A program made the position numbers and the translations under genes. This document shows positions 50,338 through 58,287 of a stretch of 64,000 nucleotides of DNA, piece by piece. Origin of the DNA: Streptomyces sp. NBC_01142 (GTDB lineage: Bacteria > Actinomycetota > Actinomycetes > Streptomycetales > Streptomycetaceae); the NCBI RefSeq assembly GCF_026341125.1, contig NZ_JAPEOR010000003.1, forward strand, positions 310,001 through 374,000, given 5' to 3'. A model generated the notes under the pieces. The model saw nothing but the letters and a program-made list of their open reading frames with translations, was not told the origin of the DNA and did not search any database. The stretch's first letter is position 1, and every line of letters begins with the position of its first letter.

Positions 50338-51145
50338 GGATGTGCGGAGCAGGAATCACGTGACGGTGACCGGGCGGTCCGGCGGCCCGGTGGTGATGCT
50401 GGCGCACGGCTTCGGGTGCGACCAGAACATGTGGCGGCTCGTGGTGCCGCTGCTGGAGCGTGACTTCACCGTGGTGCTCTTCGACCACGTGGGCGCGGGA
50501 CGTTCCGATCTGTCGGCGTGGAGCAAGGAGCGCTACTCCTCGCTGGGCGGATATGCCGAGGACGTGCTGGAGATCTGCCGTGAGCTGGCGCTCGGCCCGG
50601 TGACGTTCGTAGGGCACTCCGTGAGCGCGATGATGGGCGTTCTGGCCGCCGCGCGGGAGCCGGAGGCGTTCGCCGGCCTGGTACTGCTGGCCCCGTCACC
50701 GTGTTTCATCGACGATCCGGACGCCGGTTACCGGGGCGGGTTCAGCGCCGAGGACATCGATGAGCTGCTGGAGTCGCTGGATGCGAACTATCTAGGCTGG
50801 TCGGGCGCCATGGCCCCGGTGATCATGGGCAATCCTGAGCGTCCGGAACTGGGGGAGGAGCTGACCAACAGCTTCTGCCGCACCGATCCGGACATCGCCC
50901 GGGTCTTCGCCCGCGTGACCTTCCTGTCCGACAACCGCCGGGATCTCGCGCAGGTGACGGTTCCCGCCCTGGTCGCGCAGTGTTCCAGTGATGCGATCGC
51001 ACCGCCGGAAGTGGGTGATTTCGTGCAGTCGCAGATTCCCGGCAGCCAGCTGGTCACGCTGAACGCGACCGGGCACTGCCCTCAGCTCGCCGCACCGGAG
51101 GAGACCGCTGCCGCGATCGTGGCCTTCGCCGGAGCAGGCCGATGA
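50336..51145 (+). CDS. RsbQ-like alpha/beta hydrolase
   Basis: 269 residues: VVMLAHGFGCDQNMWRLVVPLLE oxyanion region, DHVGAGRSD, nucleophile elbow FVGHSVSAMMG (Ser near 101), Asp in QCSSDAIAPP and catalytic His in NATGHCPQLA. The DHVGAGxSD and GHSVSAMMG sequences are characteristic of RsbQ, the positive partner of the PAS phosphatase RsbP in the Bacillus energy-stress pathway. ATGA overlap with the RsbP-like gene supports the pairing. It probably makes or hydrolyses a small ligand for the PAS domain. Confidence 0.88.
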   Translation: MDVRSRNHVTVTGRSGGPVVMLAHGFGCDQNMWRLVVPLLERDFTVVLFDHVGAGRSDLSAWSKERYSSLGGYAEDVLEICRELALGPVTFVGHSVSAMMGVLAAAREPEAFAGLVLLAPSPCFIDDPDAGYRGGFSAEDIDELLESLDANYLGWSGAMAPVIMGNPERPELGEELTNSFCRTDPDIARVFARVTFLSDNRRDLAQVTVPALVAQCSSDAIAPPEVGDFVQSQIPGSQLVTLNATGHCPQLAAPEETAAAIVAFAGAGR

Positions 51146-52410
51146 TGTGCAAGACCAACGACAGCGAGAACAGCGAGGGCGCGGCTTCCGAGGGGCGCCC
51201 CGGTGACGACCAGGTGGTGTTCTCGGCGCTGCTGGAGGACAGCGCGGAGGACCTGTACGAGCACGCGCCGTGCGGCTACCTCTCCACCCTCCTCGACGGT
51301 CGGATCGCGAAGGTCAACACGACCCTGTTGGACTGGCTCGGCTACGGCCGGGGCGACCTGGTGGGCCGCAGGACGTTCTCCGACCTGCTCACCGTCGGCG
51401 GCCGCCTCTACCACGAGACCCACTTCGCGCCGCTGCTGCGCATGCAGGGCGAGATCAGCGGTATCGCCTTGGAACTCAAGAAGGCCGACGGCAGCCGTCT
51501 GCCAGTCCTGGTGACCTCCACCGTCCGCACGGGCGGTGACGGGCAGCCACTGCTGATCCGCACCACCGTCTTCGACGCCCGCGACCGCCGCGCCTACGAG
51601 ACCGAGCTGCTGCGCGCCCGCCAGGAATCAGAACGGGAACGTGAACGCCTCAAGCGCCTGAACGAGACGCTGCAAAAGACTCTGCTGCCGCCCGCCCTGG
51701 CGAGCGTGCCCGGCCTGGACGTCGCCGCGCACTACCACATCGCCTCCACCGAGGAGGTGGGCGGCGACTTCTACGACCTGTTCCCCCTCGCCTCCGGCAC
51801 CTGGGGCTTCTTCCTGGGCGACGTGTGCGGCAAGGGCGCGGCCGCCGCGGCCGTCACCTCCCTGGCCCGCTACACACTGCGCGCCGCTGCCGTGTACAAC
51901 CCGGATCCGGCAGCCGTTCTCGCCAACCTCAACACGGTTTTGAATCACGAGAACAATGGCCATGACCCGCGGTTTTGCACCGTCATTTTCGGCCTGCTCA
52001 CCCCCGACGGCGACGAGGGCGGATTCCGGGTCACCCTGGCCGCCGGCGGCCACCCCCCAGCCCTGCTCATGCGCGCCGGCGGCCAGGCCGGCTACCTGCC
52101 CACCCCCGGCGGCCAGCTCATCGGCGCCCTGCCCGACGCCCACATCGCCACCACCACCGTCCGCCTCGACCACGGCGACACTCTGCTCCTGTACACCGAT
52201 GGCCTCACCGAAGCCCATTCCGCCGGCGCCGGCGGCCGCTACGGCGACGACGCCCTACTGGAGTTCGCACAGGCGTTGGCACCCACCACCGCCCGCGACG
52301 CCGTGGCCGCGATCCGGGACCTGCTCGACACCTTCGGCACCGGCGTGGACGACGACACCGCTGTCCTGGCCCTCAACGTGCCCCGATCTACCCGTGAAGA
52401 GCCGAAGTGA
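51142..52410 (+). CDS. RsbP-like PAS-PP2C phosphatase
   Basis: 422 residues. N-terminal PAS (YEHAPCGYLSTLLDGRIAKVNTTLLDWLGYGRGDLVGR), a coiled-coil linker (YETELLRARQESERERERLKRLNETLQKTLLPP) and a SpoIIE-type PP2C domain with VGGDFYDLF, LGDVCGKGAAAAAVTSLAR, LLLYTDGLTEA and VDDDTAVLAL metal-site aspartates. It should dephosphorylate an anti-sigma antagonist and so release a stress sigma factor. Coupled to the upstream RsbQ-like gene (ATGA) and to the downstream STAS frame (GTGA). Confidence 0.92.
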   Translation: MMCKTNDSENSEGAASEGRPGDDQVVFSALLEDSAEDLYEHAPCGYLSTLLDGRIAKVNTTLLDWLGYGRGDLVGRRTFSDLLTVGGRLYHETHFAPLLRMQGEISGIALELKKADGSRLPVLVTSTVRTGGDGQPLLIRTTVFDARDRRAYETELLRARQESERERERLKRLNETLQKTLLPPALASVPGLDVAAHYHIASTEEVGGDFYDLFPLASGTWGFFLGDVCGKGAAAAAVTSLARYTLRAAAVYNPDPAAVLANLNTVLNHENNGHDPRFCTVIFGLLTPDGDEGGFRVTLAAGGHPPALLMRAGGQAGYLPTPGGQLIGALPDAHIATTTVRLDHGDTLLLYTDGLTEAHSAGAGGRYGDDALLEFAQALAPTTARDAVAAIRDLLDTFGTGVDDDTAVLALNVPRSTREEPK

Positions 52411-52775
52411 CCCACGAACTGACCGTTCACGCCCGTACCACCCCCGCCGGGCCAGTCATCGAGCTGGCGGGGCACTGGACCATCACAGCGCACCGCAGGT
52501 GCGTGCACTGCTGCCCGGTCTCGCTCTCCATCCGGGCCAGCAGCTCGTCGTCGACCTTGCCCGGCTGACCTTCTGCGATTCCACCCGGCATCAGCGTCCT
52601 GATCGCCACCCGCAATCAGGCGCTGGCAGCCGACGCGACCGTCATTCGGACTGCGGTGCCCGACCGCGTCAGCCGCGTCAGCCGCATCTTCCGCATTGTC
52701 GGCCTGGAAGAGGCCTCTTCCAGGCACCCCACTGCACAGGCGGCCGAAGCGGCCTGGACACCGCCTGCCTGCTGA
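52407..52775 (+). pseudogene. STAS-domain anti-sigma antagonist with two frameshifts
   Basis: Begins at GTG in the stop of the phosphatase gene: THELTVHARTTPAGPVIELAG. Continues one frame over as LDHHSAPQVRALLPGLALHPGQQLVVDLARLTFCDST (one base lost near 52458), then returns as GISVLIATRNQALAADATVIRTAVPDRVSRV...GLEE (one extra C near 52587). The DST-GI join falls at the conserved phosphorylatable Ser/Thr motif. In the unshifted frame a TGA follows LPG. Two compensating shifts mean a real double mutation or two sequencing errors. Confidence 0.75.
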
Positions 52776-53143
52776 ACAAACCAGGTGCGGAGACGTGTCA
52801 GGCCACGGTCATGCCGGGGCGAGCACCGCCTGCTCCGCGAGTTGCGCGGAGCAGGCACCGGGGCTGCGCATCTTGAGCGGACTCCGGATACCGGGCCTCC
52901 GCCTCGAAGAACTCGGGCCGGGAAGCGTGGTCTACGGCGGTTACACGGCGCTACACGCCACCCTGGCCGTAGCTATTACAAGAACCGGGCCGGACAGGTC
53001 GGGAGCAGTCGCGCAGGCCCCGTGTACTCCCCGGGTGGTACGCGCACTGCCGCTGGCCGTACGACGACTTCGCCCCCCGTCGGCGGGAGTCTCGAGAGCG
53101 ACAAGGAACCGGCACCACCAACGCCATCGAGGAGCTGAGAACG
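52776..53143. other. 368-bp gap with a strong hairpin
   Basis: No convincing gene. It contains the perfect 12-bp-arm hairpin at 52828-52856, which probably ends the Rsb operon, and then GC-rich sequence that should include the promoter of the SHOCT gene. GAGGAGCTGAGA just before 53144 is its ribosome site. Confidence 0.5.
52828..52856 (+). terminator. Perfect 12-bp hairpin after Rsb operon
   Basis: GCCTGCTCCGCG (52828-52839) and CGCGGAGCAGGC (52845-52856) pair perfectly around AGTTG. Without a T tract, as in many Streptomyces terminators. Confidence 0.6.
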
Positions 53144-53431
53144 ATGAACACCCTGGCGTACGCAGACGGGCCCGGCCCGTGGATTCTTCTCTTCCCGTTG
53201 ATCTGGGCGGCCGTCATCGTCGGCGTCGTCACCGTCCTGCGCCGCACCGGCATCTGGCGCGGCCACCGCGGACCGCGGCAGCGCACCCGCGTGACCTATG
53301 GCGAGAGCTCGCCGATTGCGGTGCTCGGCCGCCGCTTCGCGTCGGGCGAGATCGACGAGGAAGAGTACTGGCGCCGACTGTCCGTCCTGGACGAGCAGTT
53401 CGGCCGCATCACCAACGACGGTGCTGCATGA
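53144..53431 (+). CDS. SHOCT-domain small membrane protein
   Basis: 95 residues. An N-terminal membrane helix (WILLFPLIWAAVIVGVVTVL) is followed by a basic loop and a C-terminal SHOCT motif: PIAVLGRRFASGEIDEEEYWRRLSVLDEQF (matching LxxRFAxGEIxxEEYxxRLxxL). SHOCT is a short oligomerisation module; the protein's role is unknown. ATG follows a GAGGAG sequence. Its stop overlaps a possible short frame. Confidence 0.85.
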   Translation: MNTLAYADGPGPWILLFPLIWAAVIVGVVTVLRRTGIWRGHRGPRQRTRVTYGESSPIAVLGRRFASGEIDEEEYWRRLSVLDEQFGRITNDGAA

Positions 53432-53592
53432 CCGCCACCGCGGCGACTCTGCCCTGTCATGCCGCCCGTGTTGTCGACGACGTGATGGTCCACAGGACGA
53501 AGGTCTGCGGGACGCAGCTGCGCGCCATGGTGCGTGTGGCTATCGCGGGCCGGTGGCCCGCGCCCCGCGCCTGGACGTGCTGCGCGCCGTAG
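53428..53592 (+). CDS. Possible small coupled gene (54 aa)
   Basis: ATG overlaps the SHOCT stop (ATGA) and reads MTATAATLPCHAARVVDDVMVHR then Arg/Ala-rich sequence to TAG. VVDDVMVHRT resembles the start of a CBS-domain protein (xxVxDVMxxxVxTV), so this may be the frameshifted beginning of a lost CBS gene instead of a functional gene. Low confidence. Confidence 0.3.
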   Translation: MTATAATLPCHAARVVDDVMVHRTKVCGTQLRAMVRVAIAGRWPAPRAWTCCAP

Positions 53593-53667
53593 CCGCCGAG
53601 TAGGGCACTGGGCCGGTCGGGTGACGAGCCCACCCGCGCGGCGCCCGCCCGCGAGCCGCCTGCCCGG

Positions 53668-54183
53668 TCACCCGGCAACGGCCGACCGGGTGATGGCGTG
53701 GTGGCGCGTCCCGTCCTGCTTACCCGCGAAGGATCCGTCGGTCGCCGGCCTGTACGCCACCGGATACGGCGGCAGGGCCACTGCGGGCGACGGTGCGCAG
53801 AGCGAGAACCAGACGACCTTGCCCTTCTCGCCCTGCGGCCGTACGCCCCAGCTCTCGCTCACCGCCGCGATCAGCGCGAGCCCGCGCCCGGAGGTGGCGG
53901 ATATGTCGGCGTCCCGCACGGTCGGCAGACGCGGGTCGTGGTCATGGACCGAGACCGTGAGCCGGTCGAGCAGCAGCTCGATCTCCACGGTGCACAGTTT
54001 GTCCGGCTCGGCATGCCGGTGGACATTGGTCAGCAACTCGGTGACGCCGAGCGCGGCCTGGTCGATCAGAGGATCGAGATGCCAGTAGCGCAATTGCGCC
54101 GAGATGATTCTGCGGACCTGACCGATCCGCGACGGCAGGGCCTGGAGCTCCACCGTGCAGTGCCTGCTTGGCTGACTGATCAC
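53668..54183 (-). CDS. Anti-sigma-type ATP-binding protein (HATPase_c_2)
   Basis: 171 residues from GTG 54183 (MISQPSRHCTVELQALPSRIGQVRRIISAQLRYWHLD). The kinase-like ATP site shows GVTELLTNVHRHAEP (N box), VHDHDPRLP and SGRGLALIAAVSESWGV (G boxes). This is the RsbW/SpoIIAB-like serine-kinase fold abundant in Streptomyces. Upstream codons to 54339 do not look like the family. Given the nearby RsbQ/P genes, it may belong to the same stress network but is on the other strand and 1 kb away. Confidence 0.85.
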   Translation of the reverse strand: MISQPSRHCTVELQALPSRIGQVRRIISAQLRYWHLDPLIDQAALGVTELLTNVHRHAEPDKLCTVEIELLLDRLTVSVHDHDPRLPTVRDADISATSGRGLALIAAVSESWGVRPQGEKGKVVWFSLCAPSPAVALPPYPVAYRPATDGSFAGKQDGTRHHAITRSAVAG

Positions 54184-54363
54184 GGCTGCGACTCCCCGAA
54201 TGAGGTCCGGAAGAAGACGGAGATCGGATCCAGCAGTTGGCTGGCTGCTGATGTGACCGGCGGGCTGGATCACAGCGTGACCGCCGGTGAACCCTGAGTG
54301 ATGTGAGACCAGCGTGAACCACTCGGTACGGTCCCGCAACTCGCAGCACCCGGGCAGGTACTC

Positions 54364-54687
54364 TCAGTCCCTGGTGCCGCCCGCGCCCCGCACCGCCTCC
54401 AGGAAGCGCCCGGCGAGTGCCCGGCTCTCCGGCCGGTGGGTGCGCTGCCCCATGGTCAGCCGGTATCGCCTGCCGTTGAGTGTCGCCACCGTGCTGTCGT
54501 CGCCGGCGAACCAGGGCTTGCCCGCCCTGACCGCGCGCACGGGCGCACTCTCGATCACCCGGCCGTAGCTGGTCAGGAGTGCCAGCCTGCCGTCCTTGAT
54601 CAGCACTTGCCCGGCCCTGGTGAGCGAGCGTGGCCACCGCTCGATCCGCACGCCGGTAGCGCTGAATTCGGTCTCTGCCATCCCCAT
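54364..54687 (-). CDS. Hypothetical protein (107 aa)
   Basis: Start ATG 54687 (MGMAETEFSATGVRIERWPRSLTRAGQVLIKDGRLALLTSYG) with GAGG close upstream; MAETEF two codons later is an alternative. The sequence is a series of beta strands with VIESAPVRAVRAGKPWFAGDDSTVATLNGRRYRLTMG, like a small barrel or PH-like fold, then a C-terminal helix. No family recognised with certainty. Divergent from the PLP enzyme gene. Confidence 0.65.
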   Translation of the reverse strand: MGMAETEFSATGVRIERWPRSLTRAGQVLIKDGRLALLTSYGRVIESAPVRAVRAGKPWFAGDDSTVATLNGRRYRLTMGQRTHRPESRALAGRFLEAVRGAGGTRD

Positions 54688-54886
54688 CGTGCCTCTGCCC
54701 CCTTCGCACTGATACCTGCTGGCAGTCTGCACAACTATGGCCGCATGCACCAGTACGTGCGGGAGTCGCGGCCCCACAAGCGACTCCTATGGATCCCCAA
54801 AGTGAACGTTTATGCAGGTGAGGTGCCTACTGTTGAGAGAGAGGACCGCGGTCGACAGGACTTCGGCAGGACGAGGAACGGCGCGT

Positions 54887-56026
54887 ATGAATACCAGTGA
54901 GCAGTCTGTGGCGGGCGAGGCGATCGCGACCGTCGATGTGGACCGCAGCGATTCGGCGTACCGGATGTGGCTGAAAGAAGCCGTACGCAAGGTGCAGGCC
55001 GATGCCAACCGCTCGGCCGACACCCATCTGCTGAGATTCCCGCTGCCCGACGAGTGGGGTATCGATCTCTACCTCAAGGACGAGTCCACCCATCCGACAG
55101 GAAGCCTCAAGCACCGTCTTGCCCGCTCGCTCTTCCTCTACGGCCTGTGCAACGGCTGGATCCGCCCCGGCAGGCCGGTCATCGAGGCATCCAGCGGTTC
55201 CACGGCCGTCTCGGAGGCGTACTTCGCCAAGCTGATCGGTGTCCCGTTCATCGCCGTGATGCCGCGCACCACGAGCGCCGAGAAATGCCGGCTGATCGAA
55301 TTCCACGGCGGGCAGTGCCACTTCGTGGACGACCCGCGCAAGATGTACGAGGAGTCGGCCGCGCTCGCCGAGCGGACCGGCGGCCACTACATGGACCAGT
55401 TCACCTATGCGGAGCGGGCCACCGACTGGCGCGGCAACAACAACATCGCGGAATCGATATACCAGCAGCTGAGGCTGGAGCGCTATCCGGAGCCCGCCTG
55501 GATCGTCGCGACGGCCGGCACCGGCGGTACCTCGGCGACCATCGCCCGCTACGTCCACTACATGCAGCACGACACCCGTATCTGTGTCCCCGACCCGGAG
55601 AACTCCTGTTTCTTCGACGGCTGGACCCGCCACGACGCCTTCGCCAGCAGTGACTGCAGCTCCCGCATCGAGGGCATCGGCCGACCACGCATGGAGCCGA
55701 GCTTCGTGCCCGGCGCCATCGACCGGATGATGAAGGTGCCCGACGCGGCGAGCATCGCCGCGGTACGCGCACTGGAAGCGGCCATTGGCCGCAAGGCGGG
55801 CGGCTCCACAGGCACCGGACTGTGGAGCGCCTTGAAGATCGTCGCCGAGATGGTGGAACAGGGGCAGACGGGCAGTGTGGTCACCTTGCTCTGCGACCCG
55901 GGCGACCGCTACCTCGACAAGTACTACTCCGATACCTGGCTGGCGGAGCAGGGCCTGAAGATCGCGCCGTACGCGGCGACGATCGAGCAGTTCCTCGCCA
56001 CCGGTGTCTGGCCCGGATCATCCTGA
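54887..56026 (+). CDS. PLP-dependent cysteine-synthase-family enzyme
   Basis: 379 residues. The PLP-lysine motif is [15 protein letters not shown] (Lys near 73), the substrate loop [22 protein letters not shown], the phosphate-binding [15 protein letters not shown] and the C-terminal [12 protein letters not shown]. Fold-type II like cysteine synthases and cysteine desulfhydrases. ATG 54887 has GAGGA upstream; the longer frame is unsupported. Probably acts on cysteine, O-acetylserine or a related amino acid; precise reaction not decidable. Confidence 0.88.
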   Translation: MNTSEQSVAGEAIATVDVDRSDSAYRMWLKEAVRKVQADANRSADTHLLRFPLPDEWGIDLYLKDESTHPTGSLKHRLARSLFLYGLCNGWIRPGRPVIEASSGSTAVSEAYFAKLIGVPFIAVMPRTTSAEKCRLIEFHGGQCHFVDDPRKMYEESAALAERTGGHYMDQFTYAERATDWRGNNNIAESIYQQLRLERYPEPAWIVATAGTGGTSATIARYVHYMQHDTRICVPDPENSCFFDGWTRHDAFASSDCSSRIEGIGRPRMEPSFVPGAIDRMMKVPDAASIAAVRALEAAIGRKAGGSTGTGLWSALKIVAEMVEQGQTGSVVTLLCDPGDRYLDKYYSDTWLAEQGLKIAPYAATIEQFLATGVWPGSS

Positions 56027-56079
56027 TCCTGAACCTGTTCCTTCTGCCGGCGAATCGTTACGGCGGTCATTGACGGCAA

Positions 56080-56565
56080 TCATTGCTGCGCGGCGGACCG
56101 GGTCAGCCTGCGGTCCAGGTTGCGCATCGCTCCCCGGAACGAGCTGCCCAGGCCCGCCCGGCCCAGCCGCAGGGCGATCCGCAGCACAACGGGGCCGTCC
56201 GCCGCGAACGTCCACTGCACCCGGGTGCCCCTCGTGGTGGGCGTGAGCCGCCACTCCTCCAACAGGGCACGCAGGCCGGGGGCGTTGGTGTCGTCCACAC
56301 GGTACGCGTAGCGCTCGTACGGCTCCGTCGCCATGATCGTCTCGGCGAAGAAGGTGCCGCCTTTGAGCCTGACCTCGCGGCCCGCACCCTCGCCGGTGGG
56401 CCTGGCCGCCGTGACGGCGGTGAACCAGGAGGGCCAGTTCGCGACATCCTCGGCGAGCGCCCGGTACACCGCCCGTGGCGGGGCGGTGACCTCGGCCGAG
56501 AAGACCAGACGCAGCGGGGCGGACTCGGCGAAGTCGAGTTCCACGGGGCGGAGTCGGCGTGCCAT
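56080..56565 (-). CDS. SRPBCC-family protein
   Basis: 161 residues: SAPLRLVFSAEVTAPPRAVYRALAEDVANWPSWFTAV, then a beta sheet with RGTRVQWTFAADGPVVLRIALRLGRAGLGSSFRGAMRNLDRRL. This is the START/Bet v1-like polyketide-cyclase-type fold that holds small hydrophobic ligands. ATG 56565 is behind GGAGG. It follows another SRPBCC gene and a DeoR regulator on the same strand, 79 bp downstream, suggesting one transcription unit. Confidence 0.85.
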   Translation of the reverse strand: MARRLRPVELDFAESAPLRLVFSAEVTAPPRAVYRALAEDVANWPSWFTAVTAARPTGEGAGREVRLKGGTFFAETIMATEPYERYAYRVDDTNAPGLRALLEEWRLTPTTRGTRVQWTFAADGPVVLRIALRLGRAGLGSSFRGAMRNLDRRLTRSAAQQ

Positions 56566-56644
56566 GGACCGTACCTCCAGCGGATGGGGGGTGGGACGGA
56601 GCCCGCACACCATAACTGGCGCGTCGTCAGATGTCCGCCCCCGC

Positions 56645-57103
56645 CTACTGTTTCATCGGCTCCTGCCCCGGGCCCTTGAGCAAGCCGTCCAGGGCGCGGG
56701 CGAACACCAGCCGGCCCACCCGGACGACCACCGGGTCGAACAGCCGCGGCAGCAGACGGATCCGCAGCTCCTCGACCCAGACCACCACGGCGCCCGAACC
56801 CTGCGGCTGCACCTCGATCTCGGCCCAGCCCGTGATCACACGGCCGCGCTTCTCCAGACGGCAGCGTCCGGCCCGGTCACCCTCGGGCGGCTCCCAGCGG
56901 ACGACCTCCATCGGATCGTCGAAGCCGGCGGGGCCAATTCCGGTACGGGCGAGGAACAGCGTGCCCACGCCCGCGGGCGGCGGCGTCAGAACCGAGATCG
57001 CCGTCAGGGGCACCCCGGTGGCGTGCGCGGGCCAGTCGGTGACCCGCTGCCAGACCTGCTCGGCCGGCAGCGTGACGGCCCGCGAAATCCGGAACGCGGT
57101 CAC
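56645..57103 (-). CDS. SRPBCC-family protein
   Basis: 152 residues from GTG 57103: AFRISRAVTLPAEQVWQRVTDWPAHATGVPLT, VGTLFLARTGIGPAGFDDPMEVVRWEPPEGDRAGRC, GWAEIEVQPQGSGAVVVWVEELRI, and a C-terminal long helix with LFARALDGLLKGPGQ-like residues. Same fold as its downstream neighbour but clearly diverged. The start is 5 bp from the DeoR stop, so the genes are coupled. Confidence 0.85.
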   Translation of the reverse strand: MTAFRISRAVTLPAEQVWQRVTDWPAHATGVPLTAISVLTPPPAGVGTLFLARTGIGPAGFDDPMEVVRWEPPEGDRAGRCRLEKRGRVITGWAEIEVQPQGSGAVVVWVEELRIRLLPRLFDPVVVRVGRLVFARALDGLLKGPGQEPMKQ

Positions 57104-57108
57104 CCGTG

Positions 57109-58089
57109 TCAGCCGCCCTGCCGGCTGTGCCCGCCCTGCGCATGGTGCCCACCGTGCGCGTCCACCTCAGCCTGCGCGTCCTGTCCGCCGTGCGCACCCT
57201 GTCCGCCGTGCGCGTTCTGCCCAGCGGTGGCGCCGGGCCGGCCGGTGGTCTCGGGCCCGCCGTCCGCCCCGGGTCCGCCCGCCACCACCAGTCCCGGCAG
57301 ATGCTCACCCATCTCCGCACGCGCCGCGGCCGACAGCCCCGCGTCCGTCACCAGCGTGTCGACCTCTTCCAGCCGCGCGAACGAACTCAGGCCAACCGTC
57401 CCCCACTTGGTGTGGTCCGCGATCACCACCACCCGGCGCGCGGCCTGCACAAAACGGCGGTTCGTCTCGGCCTCCGCCAGATTCGGCGTCGAGAGCCCCG
57501 CCTCCACCGAGATCCCGTGCACCCCGAGGAAAAGCACATCGAAGTGGAGCGAACGGATCGCCTGATCGGCCACCGGCCCCACCAGCGAGTCGGAGGGCGT
57601 ACGCACCCCTCCGGTGAGGACCACCGTGGCCGCGCCGGGACGATGGTTCCCGGCCGCGCCGGCCCGCTGCGCCGCATGGAAGACATCCGCGACGCGCACC
57701 GAGTTGGTGACCACCGTCAGATCCGGTACGTCCAGCAAGTGGTGCGCCAGGGCATAGGTCGTGGTGCCACCGGAGAGCGCGATCGCCGTGCCGGGCACCG
57801 CCAGCTGCGCCGCCGCCCGCGCGATGTCCTCCTTGGCGCTCAGCTCAAGTGCCGACTTGGCCTCGAACCCCGGCTCGTGCGTGCTCGCCTCGACCACCGG
57901 CACCGCGCCGCCGTGGACCTTCTCGATGACCCCCTGCCGGGCCAGGGCGTCCAGATCCCGGCGCACCGTCATGTCGGAGACATTGAGCTTGCGGGTGAGT
58001 TCATTGACCCGCACCCCACCGCGCCGGCGCACCTCGTCGAGGATCAGGGCACGCCGCTGCTCCGCGAGCAGGTTCTGGTTGTCGCTCAC
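57109..58089 (-). CDS. DeoR/GlpR-family transcriptional regulator
   Basis: 326 residues from GTG 58089. N-terminal HTH: EQRRALILDEVRRRGGVRVNELTRKLNVSDMTVRRDLDALARQGVIEKVHGGAV; C-terminal DeoRC sugar-phosphate sensor: AIALSGGTTTYALAHHL, FDVLFLGVHGISVEAGLSTPNLAEAETNRRFVQAARRVVVIADHTKWG. Beyond residue 265 is a low-complexity Gly/His/Gln tail of about 60 residues (repeated AHGGQ) not normal for the family, perhaps a stop-codon loss. ATG 58110 is an alternative start. Confidence 0.9.
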   Translation of the reverse strand: MSDNQNLLAEQRRALILDEVRRRGGVRVNELTRKLNVSDMTVRRDLDALARQGVIEKVHGGAVPVVEASTHEPGFEAKSALELSAKEDIARAAAQLAVPGTAIALSGGTTTYALAHHLLDVPDLTVVTNSVRVADVFHAAQRAGAAGNHRPGAATVVLTGGVRTPSDSLVGPVADQAIRSLHFDVLFLGVHGISVEAGLSTPNLAEAETNRRFVQAARRVVVIADHTKWGTVGLSSFARLEEVDTLVTDAGLSAAARAEMGEHLPGLVVAGGPGADGGPETTGRPGATAGQNAHGGQGAHGGQDAQAEVDAHGGHHAQGGHSRQGG

Positions 58090-58287
58090 TGCCGGGGCCG
58101 GTCCTTCCATCTCGTCGTACACCACCCATGGCCAAGGTTTCTCATCCTCGCACGGGCCCCGCCGACCGGGCTCGGGGAGATTCCGTGAGAGCCGTGCGCC
58201 GAACTGCCATGGTCCGGGATTCTGGTCACGAACCTTGGCACGGCCGCGCACTGATCGATCCTCCCATCGAGAGAGCGAGTCCCAGAA

